DNA of 64,000 bases from CBDFHJ01 sp965247635 (GTDB taxonomy: Bacteria; Chloroflexota; Dehalococcoidia; Lucifugimonadales; Australimonadaceae): positions 186,001 to 250,000 of the forward strand of contig CBDFHJ010000008.1 of assembly GCA_965247635.1 (NCBI GenBank), given 5' to 3'. Position 1 is the first letter of the stretch, and every line of letters begins with the position of its first letter. The translations under genes and the position numbers were made by a program. The notes under the pieces are model-generated. The model searched no databases and had not been told where the DNA came from. It was given only the letters and a program-made list of their open reading frames with translations. Shown here one piece after another: positions 16,665 through 24,290 of the stretch.

Positions 16665-17990
16665 ATGTCTCCCACCCGGCTCACCATCCTCTCTTCCCTC
16701 GCTGCCGGCGCGTTAGCGCTGGGACTGGCCGCGGGGTGCGGCTCCAGTTCGGGGTCTGACGAAACGCCCGGCGCGTCGACCGGCGATGCCCTGGAAGCAC
16801 TCGGACCGGTATTGGAGGCCTACGACCTGCTTCGGCAGGAGTATGTGAACAAGGACGAGCTCACCGATGACGTGCTCCGCGCCGCCGCCATCCGGGGAAT
16901 GATTGAGGCGTTGGGCGACCCCTACTCCTCCTACCTGAGCCCCGACCAGTTTGAGTTCTCTGGGGACTTCGATGGCGAGTTTGAAGGTATCGGCGCCAGC
17001 GTAGATATCTTCGCGGGCCAGCTTGTCATTGTGGAGCCCCTGCCCAACTCACCGGCCCTGGAGGCGGGTATCCAGCCTCTCGACCTGGTGCTGTCCGTGG
17101 ACGGCAAGAGCGTGACAGGCATGACGCTGATGGAGGCTGTCCTCCTCGTCCGCGGTCCGAAAGGCTCCTCGGTCGTCCTGGAGGTGGTGCACCAGGGTGA
17201 GCGCGAACCGGAAGAAATTACCATCGTGCGTGACACTATCGTGATGACCAGCGCACGGGGGCGGGTCTTGGAGCCTGAGATCGGCTACATCAGGCTCTCC
17301 GAGTTCCAGGAGCATACCCCTGAGCAGCTGCGCGACGCGTTGAGCGACCTCAAGGAGCAGGAGGTGCGCGGGCTGATCTTGGACCTGCGGTACAACAATG
17401 GCGGCTTGCTGAGCAAGGCCGTCGACGTGGCCAGCGAGTTCCTTGCAAGCGGGAACGTTTTGACGACCGTGGACCCCAACGGCGAGGAGGAGGTCTACGC
17501 GGTTAACCCTGTCGGGACCGCGCTCGACATCCCACTGGTGGTGCTGGTCAACGGCTCAAGCATCAGCTCCGCCGAAATCGTGGCCGCGGCGCTTCAGGAC
17601 CATGAACGCGCCTTGGTAGTCGGCAGCCGCACCTTCGGCAAGGGCAGCGTGAGCACCATAACGCCGCTCAGCGACGGCGCGGGGCTCAACATCATCAACT
17701 CGCGCTGGTTTACACCCAACGGAAGGGCTCTCGAGGGAGTCGGCCTGGAGCCCGACATCCTTGTGGGAACGGACACCGGTTTGCCCAACACCCTAGGGGT
17801 CCGTAGGCTCCAGCGGCTGCTCCCGGCCGTCTGCGCAGCCTACGGCGACGCCAGCCTGGAGCTCCGGGCTCGCCCTGACATGGCCGAGGCGCTGGAACAG
17901 CTGTGCAACCTCCCTACCCAACCTCCGCCTGCTACCCTCACCGATATCCAGCTCGAGCGGGCCGTAGAGGTGCTGAAGGAGCAGCTGTAA
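16665..17990 (+). CDS. ctpA: C-terminal processing protease (S41), lipoprotein
   Basis: This 441-residue protein carries a lipoprotein signal with lipobox LAAGC at residue 25, a short Ser/Gly linker, an N-terminal helical region, a PDZ domain (about 100-180; FEGIGASVDI, SPALEAGIQPLDLVLSVDG) and the S41 protease core. The Ser-Lys dyad is present: S301 in GSSISSAEI and K326 in TFGKGSV, 25 residues apart as in E. coli Tsp. It should act outside the membrane on C-terminal ends of secreted proteins. The ATG at 16665 is favoured over 16662 because GAGG is 5 nt away. Its TAA overlaps the smpB start. Confidence 0.95.
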   Translation: MSPTRLTILSSLAAGALALGLAAGCGSSSGSDETPGASTGDALEALGPVLEAYDLLRQEYVNKDELTDDVLRAAAIRGMIEALGDPYSSYLSPDQFEFSGDFDGEFEGIGASVDIFAGQLVIVEPLPNSPALEAGIQPLDLVLSVDGKSVTGMTLMEAVLLVRGPKGSSVVLEVVHQGEREPEEITIVRDTIVMTSARGRVLEPEIGYIRLSEFQEHTPEQLRDALSDLKEQEVRGLILDLRYNNGGLLSKAVDVASEFLASGNVLTTVDPNGEEEVYAVNPVGTALDIPLVVLVNGSSISSAEIVAAALQDHERALVVGSRTFGKGSVSTITPLSDGAGLNIINSRWFTPNGRALEGVGLEPDILVGTDTGLPNTLGVRRLQRLLPAVCAAYGDASLELRARPDMAEALEQLCNLPTQPPPATLTDIQLERAVEVLKEQL

Positions 17991-18490
17991 TGCCGTCGCG
18001 TAGGCCGAAAGGGCGCGGCACCGCCGAGCGCGCCGAGCGCAGAAAGAGCGTTAGCGAAAACCGCAAGGCCTTCCGCGACTACCAGCTTCTCGAGCGCATC
18101 GAAGCGGGGCTGGTGCTGCTGGGCACCGAGATCAAGTCCATCCGTGCGTCCCGGGTAAACCTGCAAGACGCCTACGCCCAGGTGCGGGACGACGGCGCGT
18201 GGCTGTACGGCATGCACGTCGCGGCCTGGCCCGGCGGCGGACCGTGGAACCACGAGCCGCTGCGTCCCCGCAAGCTGCTGCTGCATAAGGACCAGGTCCA
18301 GAAGCTAGGCCGGTCCGTTGGCCAAAAGGGCCTCACGTTGGTGCCCCTGCGCCTCTACATCCGCGACCACCACGCCAAGGTCGAGCTGGCCCTGGCCAAG
18401 GGCCGGCGTCAGTACGACAAACGGCAGGTCATCATCAACCGCGAGACGGACCGGGAGATCGCCCGCGCCATACGGTCGCGGCAGGGCTAG
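17990..18490 (+). CDS. smpB: SsrA-binding protein SmpB
   Basis: This 166-residue RNA-binding protein delivers tmRNA to stalled ribosomes. Conserved segments are ENRKAFRDYQLLERIEAGLVL, GTEIKSIRASRVNLQDAYAQV, the HEPLRPRKLLLHK strand and the C-terminal KGRRQYDKRQ basic tail that enters the decoding centre. The ATG at 17990 shares its A with the ctpA stop (TAATG). The upstream extension of the frame lies inside ctpA and is ignored. Its RNA partner, ssrA, lies 315 bp downstream, so both components of trans-translation are adjacent. Confidence 0.97.
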   Translation: MPSRRPKGRGTAERAERRKSVSENRKAFRDYQLLERIEAGLVLLGTEIKSIRASRVNLQDAYAQVRDDGAWLYGMHVAAWPGGGPWNHEPLRPRKLLLHKDQVQKLGRSVGQKGLTLVPLRLYIRDHHAKVELALAKGRRQYDKRQVIINRETDREIARAIRSRQG

Positions 18491-18681
18491 GCAGGGCTAG
18501 CCCTGCACCCACTTACAAAGCACCAGGCAAGCCTTGACAGACCAAGGACGACGGGCATAGCCTGATCGCCTGTCCGCCACCTTAAACCGGACTGGTGCGG
18601 AATCCGCCTCTGCGGAGAGCTTGTCGAGGAGTGAATGGCCATGAGGCCGGCAGCCCTCGCGCCATGGCCTCGGCCATCCTC

Positions 18682-18721
18682 GTCATTCTGAGCCCCGATG
18701 GACCGGGACGAAGAATCTCGG
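18682..18721. repeat. Dispersed intergenic repeat, copy 4 (partial)
   Basis: GTCATTCTGAGCCCCGATGG and ACGAAGAATCTCGG match the opening and closing words of the repeats at 10635 and 11512, with a divergent centre. Confidence 0.45.
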
Positions 18722-18785
18722 CCCAGACACCCCCTACCCTCTTGTCGGCGGGAGAGGGTCAGAATCAAGGTAACCCCTGCCCTGC

Positions 18786-18794
18786 TGCTATAAT
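18786..18794 (+). promoter_or_regulatory. Extended -10 promoter for ssrA
   Basis: TGCTATAAT matches a TGnTATAAT extended -10. No good -35 is seen. Transcription would begin about 7-12 nt later, at or just before the predicted mature 5' end at 18806. Confidence 0.6.
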
Positions 18795-18805
18795 GGTCTT
18801 GTCGT

Positions 18806-19152
18806 GGGGATGCGTGGTTTCGACAGGGGAAGGTTGGGCTGGACTGCAGGCCGAGGTCGTCGCCCCCTCGCTAATAAGGTGACGAAACAGTAACTGGCAA
18901 CAAAGTTGCTCTGGCCGCCTAAATAAGGTAGCCGCGCCGCGTTCGCTTACCCCGACGGCGAGCGCAGGCGCCAGATAGCCGGGGTGCGCCGGTCCCGATG
19001 CCGCTGAGGGCCGGCAAAGACTAGCGGCAAGGCGTTGGCGGACTTCGCCGGTGGAGGCCGCCGGACGCTTACCAAAACGCCGGATACGCCTGTAGCACGT
19101 CCTCGCTTGGCCTCTCTTGGACGGGGAGTTCGACTCTCCCCCATCTCCACCA
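18806..19152 (+). ncRNA. ssrA: Transfer-messenger RNA (tmRNA)
   Basis: The 5' end GGGGATGCGTGGTTTCGACA and the 3' end with GGGAGTTCGACTCTCCC and CATCTCCACCA are diagnostic of the tRNA-like domain. GGGGATG pairs with CATCTCC to form the acceptor stem, and CCA is encoded. The tag reading frame is 18896-18922, giving GNKVALAA and then TAA. The ALAA end is the typical protease signal. The RNA is 347 nt long. It acts with SmpB (17990-18490) to release stalled ribosomes and tag the nascent chain. Confidence 0.96.
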
Positions 19153-19193
19153 CCAACGGGCATTTCTCATTCCACTGCTGATAGACTGGCGGT

Positions 19194-19934
19194 GTGCGTA
19201 TCCTTGTGCTGTGGCTACTAGGCTTTGCCACGGGCGCGCTACTTCTGGCGGCCTGCACTCAGCCTGAGTCCACGCTGACGCCAGCTGCAACGGCGACTCT
19301 CACGCCGCGTCCTACGAATACGACTACGCCTACCGCAACAGCGCTTCCTACCCGGACACCCACGGCCAACCAGGCACCTACCCAAACACCTATGCCCACT
19401 GGTACCGCCACACCCACGCCGGCTGTCACGCTGGCGCCCTCAACACCAACGCTGTCACCTACCGCCACGTCAACTCTTGTTCCCACGCCCAGGGCCATCG
19501 GTGGTCAAGTGGGAAACCAGGCGCCCGCTTTCACCCTTACGCTAGCCGATGGTACGACCGCCACGATCAGCTCGCTCGTGACGCCGGACAAATCGCTCTT
19601 GCTCTATTTCTTCGCTACGTGGTGACCGCATTGTCGCGCCGAGTTTCGGACGCTCCAACAGCAGTACCCGGAGTACAAAGAGAAGATGACAATGGTAGCC
19701 GTCGGTTTCGGTCGCACCCAGTCCATCGAAGCGTTGGAGTTGTTCCGGCAGAACAACGGAGGAGCGAACTGGCTGATGGCTACCGCTCCCGCCAAGATGG
19801 TCGTGGACTTTAAGGTGTTTACGCAGTCAACCAAGCTAATCATTGACGCTGACGGTGTGGTGCTCTACCGAGCTGGCTACGGCTCTACCAGTGCCGACTC
19901 CTGGCGTCAGGTCCTGAACGCCGTGCTCGAATGA
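19194..19934 (+). CDS. Probable selenoprotein: TlpA/thioredoxin-like lipoprotein with UxxC
   Basis: The frame starts at a GTG with lipoprotein signal MRILVLWLLGFATGALLLAAC (lipobox LLAAC, Cys21), followed by a Thr/Pro-rich linker to about residue 103, and then a thioredoxin-like domain (NQAPAFTLTLADG). The sequence LLLYFFATW is followed by TGA (19623-19625) and then PHCRAEF in the same frame, which stays open to 19934. TlpA/ResA proteins have WCxxC here, so TGA replaces the first redox Cys codon. Read as selenocysteine, this gives a 246-residue protein with U144 and C147. A SECIS-like hairpin follows. The alternative is a Cys-to-stop mutation. A role in extracytoplasmic thiol reduction is inferred. 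Confidence 0.72.
19636..19653 (+). promoter_or_regulatory. Candidate bacterial SECIS hairpin
   Basis: Starting 10 nt after the TGA, GCG-CCGA pairs with TCGG-A-CGC, giving 4 + 3 base pairs with one bulged A and a GTT apical loop at 19643-19645. The loop begins with G and lies 17 nt from the TGA. Published bacterial SECIS models expect an apical loop with an early G at about 16-37 nt (established knowledge), so the geometry fits. Confidence 0.5.
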
Positions 19935-20179
19935 TGAGGCCCTTCACGCTAGCGGTAATTCGCGCATCTGCCGCTCATGGTGACGCTGCCTCTCCCTATT
20001 GCAATCATCAACAGGCATTAGCTAGTGCCCATAACTGAAGTAACAGGGTTGCAAGCCGAGCACGGTATTCTGGCCGCCCGTAGGGCAGCCCACTCAGCGA
20101 TTGACACCCCTTTCCCGTAGGAGTACCGTCGCCACAGACTGATTCGCGGCATCCGTAGAACCCCACAGGAGGTGCCGAT

Positions 20180-21574
20180 ATGGCACTAGAGACTGGACTA
20201 GGGACAGGTATTTGGAAGGGCGTGGACCTGGTGGACAGGCAGAAGGGTATCGTCAGCCGTGACATTTTCGTGGACCCGGACCTCTACGAGGTTGAGAAGG
20301 AGCGGGTGTTCGCCCGCTGCTGGCTCTTCGTGGGGTTCGAGGACCAGGTGAAGAAGCCAGGGGACTACTTCGTCTCCCGTATGGGGGAGGAGTCGGTGAT
20401 CCTGAGCCGGGACCGGGACAACACGATTCACGTGTTCCTGAACTCGTGCCGGCACCGGGGGATGAAGGTGTGCCGGTACGACGAGGGGAACACACCGGTG
20501 TTCACGTGTCCGTACCATGGGTGGAGCTATGCGGGCGATGGGTCGCTCGTCGGTGTGCCGCGGTACAAGGACGCGTATCGGGAGGAGCTGGACAAGTCGC
20601 AATGGGGCCTCGTTGAGGTCGCGCAGCTAGCCAACTTCCACGGCGCCATCTGGGCCACCTGGGACCCCACCGCACCAACCTTTGAAGAGTACATCGGCGA
20701 TAACGAGCCGGGGCAGCGCATGCACCTGAGCAAGCCGGACGGGAGCGAGGCGGACATCGAGTCGCTGGGCGTCATCAAGTGGTTGTTCTCGTCCAACTGG
20801 AAGTTCGGGGCCGAGAACTTCTTGGGTGACGGATATCACGGCATCCCGACCCACCAGTCGGTCCAGCTTGTGGGTATCAACCCGGGAGGAGGGCAAGGAC
20901 GGACTCAAGGCAATAGGTTTGCGTCTGCTCAGCAGTCGGACAACTTTGACGTTTCGAACCACGGGTCCGGCCAATTGGGCTTTCAAATAACGCGTTGGGA
21001 CCTGGAATATACATACTCCTTCCAGAATCAGGTCGCTGAGGAGTACTCCAGGGAGGCCCACATGCGGCGCAGGGAAGTATTGGGGCAACATTCCCGGCTC
21101 CGGCCTGGGAACGGGAACATCTTCCCCAATGGCACCCAGGGCACCAACAACAGCATCTGCGTGTGGCACCCCGCCGGAGTCGACTGGACGGAATGCTGGC
21201 GGTGGTACTGGGTGCACCACGACATGCCGCAGGAGATGAAGGATGTGTTACGACACTATTTCATGCGGTACGGTGGCCCGGCGGGGCTGACCGAGTCGGA
21301 CGACATGGAGAACTGGAACTACGCGCACAAGGCCAGTAAAGGGGTGATTGCTCGGCGCTATCCGTATGACTACTCCTTGGGACTGAGCCGAGAGCAGAAG
21401 GGCCACCCGCTATTCGAGGAGTATGGGCTCCCTCAGGGTGGGGTACTCACCGCGAAGTCGGGGCCTCAACGCAGCCCTTCGGAGCAGAACCAGCGGGGCG
21501 CCTACAACTTCTGGCTCCAGCTCATGCAGTCAGAGAGCTGGGACGACCTGCGAGAGAAAGGGCTGTGGCAGTAG
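20180..21574 (+). CDS. Rieske non-heme iron oxygenase, large subunit (paralogue A)
   Basis: This 464-residue ring-hydroxylating-oxygenase alpha-subunit-like protein would insert oxygen into an aromatic or related substrate using electrons from a reductase/ferredoxin not found nearby. Rieske ligands are C90 and H92 (CRHRG) with C110 and H113 (CPYHGW). The mononuclear iron site is H220 and H225 in GDGYHGIPTH, with an Asp in SDDMENW near the C-terminus. AGGAGG lies 9 nt before the ATG. The first 150 residues are nearly the same as in three paralogues at 49356-54706, while the substrate domain differs. An amidohydrolase follows 127 bp downstream. Confidence 0.93.
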   Translation: MALETGLGTGIWKGVDLVDRQKGIVSRDIFVDPDLYEVEKERVFARCWLFVGFEDQVKKPGDYFVSRMGEESVILSRDRDNTIHVFLNSCRHRGMKVCRYDEGNTPVFTCPYHGWSYAGDGSLVGVPRYKDAYREELDKSQWGLVEVAQLANFHGAIWATWDPTAPTFEEYIGDNEPGQRMHLSKPDGSEADIESLGVIKWLFSSNWKFGAENFLGDGYHGIPTHQSVQLVGINPGGGQGRTQGNRFASAQQSDNFDVSNHGSGQLGFQITRWDLEYTYSFQNQVAEEYSREAHMRRREVLGQHSRLRPGNGNIFPNGTQGTNNSICVWHPAGVDWTECWRWYWVHHDMPQEMKDVLRHYFMRYGGPAGLTESDDMENWNYAHKASKGVIARRYPYDYSLGLSREQKGHPLFEEYGLPQGGVLTAKSGPQRSPSEQNQRGAYNFWLQLMQSESWDDLREKGLWQ

Positions 21575-21701
21575 CGGCCTAGCTAACATCATGAGGCGGC
21601 CGCCGCACACGCCGGGGAGTGGGAGGAACTTGCCAGCAGCCTAGTCCCGTGTCCCTGGCGGCGCCCGCTCACAAACGGTTCTCAGAGAGGGGGTATAGCC
21701 C

Positions 21702-22823
21702 ATGGTAGATTTCCTAGTCATTGACGCCGACGGCCACGTGGCCACCACCCAGGAAATGTGGGACCAGTACATGGAGAAGGAGTACTGGGACCAGCGGCCT
21801 CAGTTGGTGCGGACCAACTCTGGCCGTACCAAGTTCATGATTCAGGACACGCTGTATCCCGGGACCGCTGGCTTTGCCCCTGGTCTGCCCGGCCAGCGAG
21901 AGTTCGGCAGCCTGCGCTCTGGAGGCGACGACCCGAAGGTGCGTCTGGAAGACATGGACAGTAACGGGATCGACGTTTGTGTGTGTATTCCCGGTGGCCC
22001 TGGCGTGAATATGGTGAAAGACCTAGGGCTTGCCGCAGCCATGAGCCGAGCGCGCAACACCTGGCTGCGGGACTTCTGCTCGGAGGACCCCAGCCGCCTT
22101 CGCGGCGTGCCGTTCCTGCCAGATCAGGACATGGATACCGCCATCACCGAACTCAAACGGATCATCAGCGAACCGTGGGTGGCGGCCATCAGGCTGCCAG
22201 GCAACGTGCGGGGCATGGGTCTGGACGACCCGTACTTCCGCCCCATGTTTCAGATGGCGGTCGAGCACGACCTGCCGGTCCTCATTCACGCCGGTGCAGG
22301 GGGCAGCGACGTCCAGCCGCTTCCCGCCCAGGAGCGGCTCAAGGACTTCTTCGAAACCATCCTGGTGTCGCACCCCTTTGAGCAGATGCTGGCGATGATG
22401 AAGCTGATTGGCGGCGGCGTGCTAGAGGACTTTCCCACCCTCCGAGTGACGCACTTCGAGTCCGGTGCTGGCTGGGTGCCCTACTGGGTGGAGCGTATGG
22501 ACGAATACTTCGAGCACATCGGCTACCTGGTCCCCAAGATGAAGCGCCCCGCCTCAGAGTACATGAACCAGGGGCGGCTCTACTTTGGAGTTGAGGCGGA
22601 GGACCACTCCTCTGTGCCCATGTGGCGCGACTGGGGCTGGGAGGACGCGGTCATGTTCGCCTGGGACTACCCTCACTTCGACGCGATTCTGAGCGGTGTG
22701 GTGGACGTCGTCATGGCCCACGACGGCATGACGCTGCCGCAAAAACGCAAGCTCTTAGGCGAGAACGCGCGGCGCTTTTACAAGTTCGCCAACCTGCCGG
22801 CCCCAAAGGTGGCCTCTCGGTAG
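21702..22823 (+). CDS. Amidohydrolase family protein (PF04909-like)
   Basis: This 373-residue metal-dependent hydrolase/decarboxylase of the amidohydrolase-2 TIM-barrel type starts at an ATG with GAGAGGGG upstream. The N-terminal metal motif reads IDADGHV rather than the usual DxHxH. LIHAGAGGS, VSHPFEQM, THFESGAGWVPYW and FAWDYPHFDA supply the other conserved His and Asp positions. Related enzymes act on ring-cleavage products or decarboxylate aromatic acids. Its position behind a Rieske oxygenase suggests a place in the same catabolic pathway, which is inference. Confidence 0.85.
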   Translation: MVDFLVIDADGHVATTQEMWDQYMEKEYWDQRPQLVRTNSGRTKFMIQDTLYPGTAGFAPGLPGQREFGSLRSGGDDPKVRLEDMDSNGIDVCVCIPGGPGVNMVKDLGLAAAMSRARNTWLRDFCSEDPSRLRGVPFLPDQDMDTAITELKRIISEPWVAAIRLPGNVRGMGLDDPYFRPMFQMAVEHDLPVLIHAGAGGSDVQPLPAQERLKDFFETILVSHPFEQMLAMMKLIGGGVLEDFPTLRVTHFESGAGWVPYWVERMDEYFEHIGYLVPKMKRPASEYMNQGRLYFGVEAEDHSSVPMWRDWGWEDAVMFAWDYPHFDAILSGVVDVVMAHDGMTLPQKRKLLGENARRFYKFANLPAPKVASR

Positions 22824-23056
22824 CGGCCCCTCCACTGTGGCAACGCAGGGAAGTCGAGCGTCACCCCTGTCGGCGTCGGCCTGAGAATGCCACACCGGTG
22901 CGCTCGTGGATGACCTGCTATGGCAGCCGCAGGCGCGGGGTCTAGGTGGCTACGAGTTCAGGGCCGGTGTCAGGATTCTGGGTAAACTAGCGGGATGCGA
23001 ACCGCGTCCGAAGGAAACTGAATAAGTCCGTGGATTCGGGGTCCGGAGGTGCACCT

Positions 23057-23812
23057 ATGCCAGAGATCACCATCAATGCATTCAAGCATTATTACGAAGA
23101 TGTGGGCACTGGCCCTGTGCTGCTTATGATGCATGGAGCAAACAACAGCGGCCGCTCCCTGGCCAGAGTGTCTCAGGAACTCGCCAAGACCTTTCACGTT
23201 CTAGTGCCTGACATGCGAGGTCTCGGTCGCAGTGAGCACGTTCCAGAGATTCCTCCGGGGGCGTGGAACGAAGACATACTCGGTCTGCTGGACCACTTAG
23301 GAGTCTCGACAGCGTACGTGTACGGCGTCAGCCTTGGGGCACGGGTAGCGCTTCGGTTCGCTATCGACCATCCTGACCGTCTGACAGCCCTCATCCTCGA
23401 CGCACCGGTCATTGCGATGGAATCCGATGGCTCTGAGGCAGTCCAACGGCTATTCGATGTAAGTTCATTGCCGCCGGAGCGAAAAGCCCAGCTTCGAGAA
23501 ACACATGGAGACGATTGGGAGCAGGTCAATGCCACCTACCTTAAGACCAGAAACAACCCTCAGTTTCAAGCCTTCTACGACCTTCGCGAGGGGTCATCTT
23601 CGGTCAGCGTACCGACGCTGATCCTGCGTGGTGACGTTGACGATGCAGTCCATCGCATTGCCCATGCGGTGGAGCTCCATGCACGCATCAAGGATTCGTG
23701 GCTGGGGATCGTTCCCCACACGAACTTTGGGTTGGGGATCTTTGCCCCTGCCCGTTGTGTCGAGCTAATCAACCAGCTTGTAGGCCAGCACCAAGGGGAA
23801 CACGTCGGCTAG
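23057..23812 (+). CDS. Alpha/beta hydrolase
   Basis: This 251-residue alpha/beta-hydrolase-fold protein starts at the ATG at 23057 (MPEITINAFKHYYEDVG) with GGAGGTG 7 nt upstream. The oxyanion region is LMMHGANNSG, the nucleophile elbow is YGVSLGAR (Ser), the acid is in ILRGDVDDAV and the His is in VPHTNFG. The triad therefore looks complete. It is likely an esterase, lactonase or C-C bond hydrolase, with substrate unknown. It follows the Rieske/amidohydrolase pair on the same strand. Confidence 0.85.
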   Translation: MPEITINAFKHYYEDVGTGPVLLMMHGANNSGRSLARVSQELAKTFHVLVPDMRGLGRSEHVPEIPPGAWNEDILGLLDHLGVSTAYVYGVSLGARVALRFAIDHPDRLTALILDAPVIAMESDGSEAVQRLFDVSSLPPERKAQLRETHGDDWEQVNATYLKTRNNPQFQAFYDLREGSSSVSVPTLILRGDVDDAVHRIAHAVELHARIKDSWLGIVPHTNFGLGIFAPARCVELINQLVGQHQGEHVG

Positions 23813-23936
23813 CTCCTTCGCATGTACCAGGAGGTCGCGCCCCCAGAAGCTTTTAGCGCCATCAAGGGAATTGCGAGATAGGTCTCCAAGAGGCCGAGTG
23901 GGCACAGCTGACCGAACGATTGCCAACACTGGATCC

Positions 23937-24290
23937 GTGAATGTGATCGTTCTGGCCGCCGGAGTTGGGACTCGCCTTCGAGAAGTGACTCGCCTCCCGA
24001 AGTGCCTTCTGGTGGTGGGAGGCAGGTCACTGCTACACCGATACCTCGATGCGTTGACGCCTTACGCTTCGCGTATCGAAAACTTCGTTCTTGTCGTGGG
24101 ACACGAGGCGCACGCCATCGAGCGGCACGCCGTGGAACATCCCCTTGGCAGTCTGCTTCGGACCATATACAACCCCGCTTATGAGCAAGGCAGTGTCCTG
24201 TCGGCATTCGCCGCTCGGGACTATTTCCAGCAGGATGTCCTGCTGATGGACGGTGACGTTTTCTTCACTCCGCCGCTCACGTTGTCGGCG
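23937..24290 (+). pseudogene. Truncated nucleotidyltransferase (NTP_transferase)
   Basis: From the GTG at 23937 the translation VNVIVLAAGVGTRLREVTRL is a clear sugar-phosphate/phosphocholine nucleotidyltransferase N-terminus. It continues with LPKCLLVVGGRSLL and the metal-binding LLMDGDVFF. The homology stops near residue 115, where the frame runs antisense into the 3' end of ggt, so roughly the C-terminal half of the enzyme is missing. No IS end is visible at the junction. It is probably a remnant left by a deletion or rearrangement. Confidence 0.7.

Larger units (their letters stand above)
18491..18805. other. smpB-ssrA intergenic region
   Basis: No credible gene is seen in these 315 bp. 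It starts with a direct duplication of GGCAGGGCTA (18480-18499), includes a partial dispersed-repeat copy (18682-18721) and ends with the extended -10 promoter of ssrA. Confidence 0.6.
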
